NCBI RefSeq assembly: GCF_021405525.1
Contig: NZ_JAGQAG010000001.1
Location: 930,001 to 994,000, forward strand
DNA: 64,000 nt
From: Ruegeria pomeroyi
GTDB lineage: Bacteria; Pseudomonadota; Alphaproteobacteria; Rhodobacterales; Rhodobacteraceae
Reading direction: 5' to 3'
In this document: in pieces, positions 57,785 to 64,000 of the stretch
Numbering within the stretch: position 1 is the stretch's first letter
Layout: each line of letters begins with the position of its first letter
Translations under genes and position numbers: made by a program
Notes under the pieces: model-generated
What the model was told of the DNA's origin: nothing
Databases searched by the model: none
What the model saw: the letters and a program-made list of their open reading frames with translations, nothing else

Positions 57785-58555
57785 TCAGCTACGCCCGGCC
57801 TCATGCTCCAACCGCTGCCGGGCGATGGCCTCGTTGCGTTCGGCCTTTTCCTGATCGGCCAGACATTGCTCGACATAGCTCAGATGGTCGGACACGGCAG
57901 CGCGGGCGCCGGCCGGGTCACGTTCCTGAAGCGCGGCGTTGATGGCGCGATGCTGGTCCAGGATCGCCTCGCGCGTGGTGCGCTGGTGGAACATGATCTT
58001 GCGGTTATAGAACACGCCCTGCCGCAGCAGGTCGAACATCGAGCGCAGCATGTGCAGCATCACCACGTTGTGGCTGGCCTCAATGATCGCCATGTGAAAC
58101 TCGGCATCCAGTCGGGCCTCGTCCTCGCTCTTGCCGCGCTTATGAGCCTCGACCATCTTGTCAAAGATTGCCTGAATCACCTTGAGGTCGCTTTCCGAGC
58201 CCAGCCGCGCCGCGCGTTCGGCCGCCAGCCCCTCGATATCGCGGCGGAACGAGAGATAATCGAACATCGCCTCTTCATGCGAGGCGAACAGTCGGGTCAG
58301 CGCGGGCGAGAAGGCATTGCCCAGAACCTCGGCCACAAAGATGCCCGAACCCGCCCGCGACACCAGCAGACCCTGTTCCTGCAATTCGGCCACCGCGTCG
58401 CGCAGCGATGGGCGCGACACGCCCAACCGCTCGGCCAGGTCACGTTCGGCGGGCAGCCGTTCGCCTGGTCGCAGGATACCTTGCAGGATCAGCATCTCGA
58501 TCTGGCGCACGACCGAGGTCGACAGTTTTTCGGGTTGGACTTTCTGGAATGGCAT
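57785..58555 (-). CDS. GntR family (FadR subfamily) transcriptional regulator
   Basis: This 256-residue regulator has the N-terminal winged helix (LRPGERLPAERDLAERLGVSRPSLRDAVAEL, seen as ERLPAERDLAERLGVSRPSL) and an all-helical FCD domain with the metal/ligand pattern DAEFHMAIIEASHN and DQHRAINAAL. FadR/LldR/PdhR relatives respond to organic acids. It is divergent from an aminotransferase across 153 bp. The ATG at 58555 gives the usual PFQKVQPEKLSTSVV start. Confidence 0.9.
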   Translation of the reverse strand: MPFQKVQPEKLSTSVVRQIEMLILQGILRPGERLPAERDLAERLGVSRPSLRDAVAELQEQGLLVSRAGSGIFVAEVLGNAFSPALTRLFASHEEAMFDYLSFRRDIEGLAAERAARLGSESDLKVIQAIFDKMVEAHKRGKSEDEARLDAEFHMAIIEASHNVVMLHMLRSMFDLLRQGVFYNRKIMFHQRTTREAILDQHRAINAALQERDPAGARAAVSDHLSYVEQCLADQEKAERNEAIARQRLEHEAGRS

Positions 58556-58643
58556 ATGCGGGCGGGGCCTCTGAATGTGGTCAAAACATATGACCGGGCG
58601 CGGCGGGACGCAACAGGGCGCGTTCACGTCCTCTGTAACATTG

Positions 58644-58658
58644 GTCAGAATTATTGAC
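58644..58658. promoter_or_regulatory. GTCA-N7-TGAC repeat in the GntR/aminotransferase gap
   Basis: GTCA-GAATTAT-TGAC, within TTGGTCAG and TTGACTTAA, lies 51 bp before the aminotransferase ATG and about 90 bp from the GntR start. FadR-type proteins bind short inverted repeats of this size, so it is a candidate operator only. Confidence 0.4.
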
Positions 58659-58708
58659 TTAAATTTCCCGATTTCTAGTCTCACCCTGATCACAAGGAGG
58701 ACCGGAGC

Positions 58709-59917
58709 ATGAGTCTGGAAGAAATCTTTGCCACGCGGGCGGGGCGGCTGAAGGCCTCGGAAATCCGCGAGCTGCTGAAACTGCTCGACCAGCCCGATAT
58801 CCTGTCCTTTGCCGGGGGAATCCCCGACCCGGCGCTGTTCCCGGCCGAGGCCTTTGCGACCGCCTTTGCCGAGGCACTGACGCCGGCGCACCAGGCGCAG
58901 GCGCTGCAATATTCGGTGAGCGAAGGCTACCTGCCGCTCCGCCGCTGGCTGGCCGATCACATGGGCACGCTGGGCGTGCCCTGCGGCGCCGACAACATCC
59001 TGATCACCTCGGGCTCGCAACAGGCGCTCGATTACCTGGGCAAGCTGTTCCTGTCGCCGGGCGATACCGCGCTGGTAGGCTGGCCCACCTATCTGGGCGC
59101 GCTGGCGGCGTTCAACGCCTATGAACCGGCCTATGACCGGCTGCACGTCAACACCAACCGCGCGCCCGAAGATTACCGCACCGCGGCCGAGGCCACCGGC
59201 GGGCGGGTCAAGATGGCCTATCTCTCGGCCGATTTCGCCAACCCGACAGGCGAGACGGTGGATGAGGCCGGACGCGAGCGCCTGCTGGACCTGGCCGAGA
59301 CGCTGGACTGTGCGGTGATCGAGGACGCGGCATATCAGGCGCTGCGCTATGACGGCACGCCGGTGCCGCCGATCCTGGCGCTTGAGATCGCGCGCAAGGG
59401 TTCGATCGAAGCCTGCCGGACGCTCTATTGCGGGTCGTTTTCCAAGACGCTTTCGCCCGGCCTTCGGGTGGGGTGGGTGGTGGCGCCGCAGGCGGTGATC
59501 CGACAGTTGGTGCTGATGAAACAGGCCGCCGACCTGCATTCCTCGACCATCAACCAGATCGCCATTCACCGGGTGGCCGAGACCCTGTTCGACAGCCATG
59601 TCGCCAGCCTGCGTACCACCTATCGCAGCCGCCGCGACGCCATGCTGGCGGCGCTGGCCCGGCACATGCCCGAGGGCGTCGACTGGACCCGCCCCGAGGG
59701 CGGCATGTTCGTCTGGCTCACCCTGCCGCAGGGCATGGATGGCGCCGCGCTGCTGGCGCGGTCGCTGGACACGGTGCGGGTGGCCTTTGTGCCCGGGCGC
59801 GCCTTCTTTGCCGACGGCTCGGGTGCCAATACGCTGCGCCTCAGCTTCTCCTGCGCCTCTGAGGAGATGATCGAAGAGGGGATGGCCCGGTTGGGGCAGT
59901 TGCTGCGCGCCGGGTGA
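58709..59917 (+). CDS. PLP-dependent aminotransferase, 2-aminoadipate/LysN type
   Basis: This 402-residue fold-type I aminotransferase resembles LysN and the MocR effector domain. Visible are PDILSFAGGIPDPALFPAEAF (substrate cap), the TSGSQQALDYLGKLFL loop, DFANPTGETVDE, VIEDAAYQALRYDG and the PLP lysine in CGSFSKTLSPGLRVGWV. AAGGAGGACCGGAGC precedes the ATG. The partner substrate could be aminoadipate, an aromatic or a branched-chain amino acid; the divergent GntR regulator probably controls it. Confidence 0.86.
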   Translation: MSLEEIFATRAGRLKASEIRELLKLLDQPDILSFAGGIPDPALFPAEAFATAFAEALTPAHQAQALQYSVSEGYLPLRRWLADHMGTLGVPCGADNILITSGSQQALDYLGKLFLSPGDTALVGWPTYLGALAAFNAYEPAYDRLHVNTNRAPEDYRTAAEATGGRVKMAYLSADFANPTGETVDEAGRERLLDLAETLDCAVIEDAAYQALRYDGTPVPPILALEIARKGSIEACRTLYCGSFSKTLSPGLRVGWVVAPQAVIRQLVLMKQAADLHSSTINQIAIHRVAETLFDSHVASLRTTYRSRRDAMLAALARHMPEGVDWTRPEGGMFVWLTLPQGMDGAALLARSLDTVRVAFVPGRAFFADGSGANTLRLSFSCASEEMIEEGMARLGQLLRAG

Positions 59918-59954
59918 AACCATCTGTTAACCGGATATGTTGCAGAGTGCGGCC

Positions 59955-60353
59955 ATGCTCCGCCTGCTCTCTCTCATCGTGTTGCTGGCCGGTTGCGGCG
60001 GCCCCGGGCGAGAGTTCCGGGGCCTGCCTGCGACCCGTGTCGATGTGGGCGGCAGCGTGTTCGACGTGCGGGTGCGCGGCAATCTGGCCGAGGCGATCCG
60101 GGTCAATCCGCAATACGCCCCCCGCTTTGGCCCGATCCGCGAGCGGGCCGGTTTTGCCATGGCGCAGGTCTCGGGCTGCCGGGTGGTCGGCGTGCTGGGC
60201 GATCAGGCGGTGGCGACCGGCGTGCTCAGCTGCGACGGGCGCCCGGCCAACTGGGCGCAGCCTGCGGCGTTGATGCGGTTCGACTGTTTCGAGGTGGACA
60301 GCTGGACCAGCGGCGACACCGAGTATACCGATTTCGAATGTACGCCTTACTAG
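59955..60353 (+). CDS. Small lipoprotein, unknown function
   Basis: This 132-residue protein starts MLRLLSLIVLLAGCGGPG, a lipoprotein signal with lipobox LAGC. The mature part has REFRGLPATRVDVGGSVFDVR and an even spacing of Cys residues near the end (SGCRVV, LSCDG, FDCFEV, FECTPY) that may make disulfides. An upstream ATG at 59937 adds six residues. No family recognised; it lies between an aminotransferase and smc. Confidence 0.7.
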   Translation: MLRLLSLIVLLAGCGGPGREFRGLPATRVDVGGSVFDVRVRGNLAEAIRVNPQYAPRFGPIRERAGFAMAQVSGCRVVGVLGDQAVATGVLSCDGRPANWAQPAALMRFDCFEVDSWTSGDTEYTDFECTPY

Positions 60354-60458
60354 GGGTAAACGGGCCGGAAATTGCCATATATTGGGGATAACTCGGCCTG
60401 ATCCGCCAGATGATGGGGCGTGGGCGTTGACAGGCGGCAAGTGGCACGGGCAGGCTGA

Positions 60459-63400
60459 TTGAGCACTGGAATCACCGAAAGCCGCCCGCACTTGCGTTTC
60501 AACAGGCTCAAACTGACCGGCTTTAAAAGCTTTGTTGACCCGACCGATCTGATCATCGCGGACGGGCTGACCGGTATTGTGGGCCCCAATGGCTGCGGCA
60601 AGTCCAACCTGCTCGAGGCGCTGCGCTGGGTGATGGGTGAAAACCGTCCCAAGGCGATGCGCGGCGGCGGCATGGAGGACGTGATCTTTGCCGGTGCCTC
60701 CTCGCGCCCGGCGCGCAATTTTGCCGAGGTCACGCTTCTCATGGACAATTCCGAGCGGCTGGCGCCCTCGGGGTTCAACGATGCCGACCAGTTGGAAATC
60801 GTACGCCGCATCACCCGCGACGTGGGCAGCGCCTACAAGGCCAATGGCAAGGATGTGCGTGCCCGTGACATCCAGATCCTGTTTGCCGATGCCTCGACCG
60901 GAGCGCATTCCCCGGCGCTGGTGCGGCAGGGCCAGATCGCCGAGCTGATCAACGCCAAACCCACCTCGCGCCGCCGTATCCTGGAAGAGGCGGCGGGGAT
61001 TTCGGGCCTCTATCAGCGGCGGCACGAGGCCGAGCTGAAGCTGAAAGGCACCGAGACCAACCTGACCCGCGTTGACGACGTGCTGGAACAGCTGGGCACC
61101 CAGCTGGCGCAACTGGCGCGTCAGGCCCGGCAGGCGGCGCGCTATCGCGAGATCGGCGAACAGCTGCGCCTGGCCGAGGGGCAGTTGCTCTATCGTCGCT
61201 GGCGCGATGCCGACGAGGCGCGCGCCAAGGCCGAAGAGGTGCTGCGCCACCGTACCCTCGATGCCTCGCGGGCCGAGGCGGCCGCGCGTCAGGCCGAGGC
61301 GCTGCGCGCCGAGACCGAGGCGGCGCTGCCTGCGCTGCGCGAGGAAGAGGCGATCGCCGGTGCCGTGCTTCAGCGCATGCATGTGCAGCGCGACACGCTC
61401 AACGATCAGGAACAGCGCGCCCGTCAGCAGATCGAGGTTCTGACGGCGCGCATTGCGCAATTGGGCCGCGACATCGAGCGCGAGACCGGGCTGAACCGCG
61501 ACGCGGGCGACACCATCGAACGGCTGGAATGGGAGGCGCGCGAACTCTCCAAGGCCGGCGCAGGCCATGCCGACCGGCTGGCCGAGGCGGCGGAACTGGC
61601 CCGTGAGGCGGCCGCCGTCCTACAAGAGCGCGAAGACCATCTGAGCCAGGTGACCGAGGATGTGGCACGGCTGGCCGCCCGCCACCAGTCGGCCCAGCGC
61701 CTGGTCGAGGACAGCCGCAAGACGCTGGCCCGCTCCGAGGCCGAGGAGACCCGCGCCCGGGGCGCGGTCGAAGAGGCCCACGCGGCGCTGGACCGCGCGG
61801 GCGAGGCCTATGAGGGCGCCGAGAGTGCTGCCGAAGAGGCCGCCGAGGCCGCCGAGGCCGCCGAAGAGGCGCTGGCCGCCGCCGACGAGCTGCGCGGCGA
61901 GACACAGGCGCGCGAGGCCGAGGCCCGCGCGCAGCTCTCCGAGGCCGAGGGCGAACTGGGCGCCATCCGCGCCGAAACCGGCGCGCTGGCCAAATTGGTC
62001 GAACGCGACACCGCCGAGGGCGGTCAGGTGCTCGACCTGATGCGGGTGGAGCCGGGCTATGAAAAGGCGCTGGGCGCGGCGCTGGCCGATGACCTGCGCG
62101 CGCCGCTGGTCGAGGGCGAGGGGCCGTCGGGCTGGCTCGACCTGCCCGATTACGACCACGGCCAGCCACTGCCCGAGGGCGCCGAGCCGCTGGCGCTGCA
62201 TGTGTCCGGCCCCGACCGGCTGAGCCGCCGTATCGCCCAGATCGGTCTGGTCGATGCCGCCACCGGCGCCCGCCTGCAAGCGGCGCTGAAGCCCGGCCAG
62301 CGTCTGGTCAGCCTCGAAGGCGACCTGTGGCGCTGGGATGGGTTCCGCGCCTGGGCGCAGGACGCCCCCAGCGCGGCGGCAATGCGGCTGGAACAGCTTA
62401 ACCGGCTGGAGGCGCTGAAACAGGAACTGGCGCAGGTCAGCGCCCGCGCCGAAGGCGCGCGCGCCGCCCATGACCGCCTGTCGCAGCGCCTGCGCGAGGT
62501 GACCGAGGCCGACCGCCAGGCCCGCGAGGCCCGCCGTGCAGCAGATCAGCGCATGGCCGATGCCGCCCGCGCCCAAAGCCGCGCCGAGGCCGAACGCAAC
62601 CTGGCCCAGGGGCGTCTGGAAACGCTTGGCCTGGCCGTCACCCGCCACAAGGAAGACGCGATGGCCGCCCGCGCCCAGCTGCGCGAGGCCGAGGCGGGGT
62701 TGGCGGGTCTGGGCGATCTCGACACCGCGCGCGCTTCGGTAGAGGATATCCGCCACACGGTCGAGGCGGCGCGGATCACCATGCTGACGCACCGTTCCAG
62801 TCATGACGAGGTGCGCCGCGAGGGCGAGGCCCGCACCAAGCGTGCGCAGGAGGTCACCAAGGACCTCAGCGGCTGGCGCCACCGGCTGGAAACCGCGGGC
62901 AAGCGCATCGCCGAGTTGGAAGAGCGCAAGGCTGCCTCGGAGGAAGAGCTGACCGAAGCGATGCAGGTGCCCGGCGAGATTGCCGAAGCGCGCGAGGAAC
63001 TGGCGGAACAGACCGAAATCGCCGAGGCCCGCAGGGCCGAGGCCGCGGATCGGCTTGCCGCGGGCGAGTCGAGCCATCGTGAGGCGGCATTGGCCGAACG
63101 CGAGGCGGCACGTCTGGCGTCCGAGGCGCGCGAGGGACGTGCGGCTGCCGAGGCCCGGGCCGAGGCCGCCCGCGAGACCATGCAGGCCGTCGCCGAACGC
63201 ATCGCCGAAGAACAGCAACTGACCCCGAACCAGCTGTTGGCGAAGTTGGCGGTAGAGCCGGACGCCATGCCCGACAGCGACACGCTCGAAGCCGAGGTCA
63301 ACCGCCACAAGCGCCAGCGCGACGCCATGGGCGCGGTCAACCTGCGTGCCGAAGAAGACGCGCGCGAAGTTCAGGAAGAGTTCGACTCGCTGTCCAAGGA

Positions 63401-63947
63401 AAAGGGCGATCTGGAAGAGGCGGTAAAGACCCTGCGCAGCGGTATCGCCAGCCTCAACCGCGAGGGGCGCGAGCGGCTGCTTACCGCCTTTGAACAGGTC
63501 AATTCGAACTTTGCCATGCTGTTCCGCCACCTGTTTGGCGGCGGCGAGGCCAATCTGGTCATGGTCGAAAGCGACGACCCGCTGGATGCGGGGCTGGAAA
63601 TCATGTGTCAGCCGCCGGGCAAGAAACTGTCGACCCTGTCTCTCTTGTCGGGGGGTGAGCAGACGCTGACCGCGATGGCACTGATCTTCGCGGTCTTCCT
63701 GGCCAACCCGGCGCCGATCTGCGTGCTCGACGAGGTCGACGCGCCGCTTGACGATGCCAACGTGACCCGGTTCTGCGATCTGCTGGACGAGATGTGCCGC
63801 CAGACCGACACACGGTTCCTGATCATCACCCACCACGCGGTGACCATGGCGCGGATGGACAGGCTGTTTGGCGTCACCATGCAGGAAAAGGGCGTCAGCC
63901 AGCTGGTCTCGGTCGACCTGAAAAAGGCCGAGGCGCTGGTCGCCTGA
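60459..63947 (+). CDS. smc: Chromosome segregation protein SMC
   Basis: This 1162-residue ABC-type ATPase organises the chromosome with ScpA and ScpB. The head has Walker A VGPNGCGKSN (about 41-50), two long coiled coils rich in Ala/Glu/Arg flank a hinge at about 520-660, and the C-terminal head has the signature LSLLSGGEQTLTAMAL (near 1060) with the Walker B VLDEVDAPLDDAN (near 1087). The start is a TTG at 60459, because no ATG occurs before the conserved LRFNRLKLTGFKSFVDP. Hinge and heads look complete, so it should be functional. Confidence 0.96.
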   Translation: MSTGITESRPHLRFNRLKLTGFKSFVDPTDLIIADGLTGIVGPNGCGKSNLLEALRWVMGENRPKAMRGGGMEDVIFAGASSRPARNFAEVTLLMDNSERLAPSGFNDADQLEIVRRITRDVGSAYKANGKDVRARDIQILFADASTGAHSPALVRQGQIAELINAKPTSRRRILEEAAGISGLYQRRHEAELKLKGTETNLTRVDDVLEQLGTQLAQLARQARQAARYREIGEQLRLAEGQLLYRRWRDADEARAKAEEVLRHRTLDASRAEAAARQAEALRAETEAALPALREEEAIAGAVLQRMHVQRDTLNDQEQRARQQIEVLTARIAQLGRDIERETGLNRDAGDTIERLEWEARELSKAGAGHADRLAEAAELAREAAAVLQEREDHLSQVTEDVARLAARHQSAQRLVEDSRKTLARSEAEETRARGAVEEAHAALDRAGEAYEGAESAAEEAAEAAEAAEEALAAADELRGETQAREAEARAQLSEAEGELGAIRAETGALAKLVERDTAEGGQVLDLMRVEPGYEKALGAALADDLRAPLVEGEGPSGWLDLPDYDHGQPLPEGAEPLALHVSGPDRLSRRIAQIGLVDAATGARLQAALKPGQRLVSLEGDLWRWDGFRAWAQDAPSAAAMRLEQLNRLEALKQELAQVSARAEGARAAHDRLSQRLREVTEADRQAREARRAADQRMADAARAQSRAEAERNLAQGRLETLGLAVTRHKEDAMAARAQLREAEAGLAGLGDLDTARASVEDIRHTVEAARITMLTHRSSHDEVRREGEARTKRAQEVTKDLSGWRHRLETAGKRIAELEERKAASEEELTEAMQVPGEIAEAREELAEQTEIAEARRAEAADRLAAGESSHREAALAEREAARLASEAREGRAAAEARAEAARETMQAVAERIAEEQQLTPNQLLAKLAVEPDAMPDSDTLEAEVNRHKRQRDAMGAVNLRAEEDAREVQEEFDSLSKEKGDLEEAVKTLRSGIASLNREGRERLLTAFEQVNSNFAMLFRHLFGGGEANLVMVESDDPLDAGLEIMCQPPGKKLSTLSLLSGGEQTLTAMALIFAVFLANPAPICVLDEVDAPLDDANVTRFCDLLDEMCRQTDTRFLIITHHAVTMARMDRLFGVTMQEKGVSQLVSVDLKKAEALVA

Positions 63948-64000
63948 TCCGCCTCACCGCAACGTGACTGGGGGCGGGTGCGCAGCCGGGTTAGGTTTGG

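Noticed and set aside
61620-63836. 738-codon open frame antisense to smc
   Set aside because: The SMC coiled coil uses GC-rich repetitive codons that leave the opposite strand free of stops; the text has no recognisable domain.
1-64000. CRISPR arrays, tRNA or rRNA genes, integrases and transposases
   Set aside because: No spaced direct-repeat arrays, cloverleaf-like sequences, rRNA-like conserved text or recombinase motifs were seen on reading through; the repeats present are terminator-like or coding RTX repeats.

Overview
The window is a gene-dense, GC-rich (about 65%) stretch of an alphaproteobacterial chromosome, almost certainly a marine Rhodobacteraceae member close to Ruegeria/Silicibacter. 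The reasons are the taurine-pyruvate aminotransferase plus tauABC set beside an acyl-CoA synthetase resembling roseobacter DmdB, the split F0 operon (atpI-B-E-b'-b), MipZ, the short HisG with HisZ, a perfect GTTC-N7-GTTC LexA box, and hemolysin-type RTX proteins with a typical roseobacter C-terminus. I did not identify the strain. No rRNA, tRNA, CRISPR, transposase or phage gene was found.

Layout. 0-1.1 kb: end of a peptide ABC transporter. 1.1-5.6 kb: slyX, a crotonase, then the overlapping hisS-hisZ-hisG operon. 5.7-11 kb: the imuA-imuB-dnaE2 mutagenesis cassette, with a LexA box just ahead of imuB. 11-18.7 kb: taurine catabolism and uptake (tpa, tauABC), a DmdB-like ligase and an acetyltransferase. 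18.7-20.1 kb: a DOPA-dioxygenase-like protein and an agmatinase-family ureohydrolase. 20.2-28.1 kb: homogentisate degradation in two operons (hmgA-fahA-VOC-MBL and FAD monooxygenase-DUF2783-VOC-maiA) with a divergent MarR regulator and a likely operator. 28.2-30.3 kb: a class III nucleotide cyclase and the division regulator mipZ. 30.5-36.5 kb: two large secreted RTX proteins sharing an almost identical 3' end.

36.7-47.1 kb is a modified form of the ffh-rpsP-rimM-trmD-rplS-rpmE translation operon. Four tandem GNAT acetyltransferases, chorismate mutase, bluB and a 47-codon gene sit inside it, and the segment carrying trmD is on the opposite strand. 47.4-50.9 kb: nadABC with a perfect 22-bp palindrome upstream. 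51.2-54.8 kb: small regulator, transporter and racemase units. 55-57.7 kb: the F0 ATP synthase operon. 57.8-63.9 kb: a GntR regulator divergent from a PLP aminotransferase, a lipoprotein and smc.

The working units are: error-prone repair under SOS control; taurine import and transamination (sulfoacetaldehyde acetyltransferase is not here); homogentisate to fumarate plus acetoacetate; aspartate to nicotinate mononucleotide; and proton translocation. No wholly new multi-gene system is evident. The most unusual items are the LexA box placement, the rebuilt trmD/GNAT operon, the extra domain in TauC, the RTX gene conversion, the composition break inside hisS, and several enzymes lacking canonical catalytic residues.
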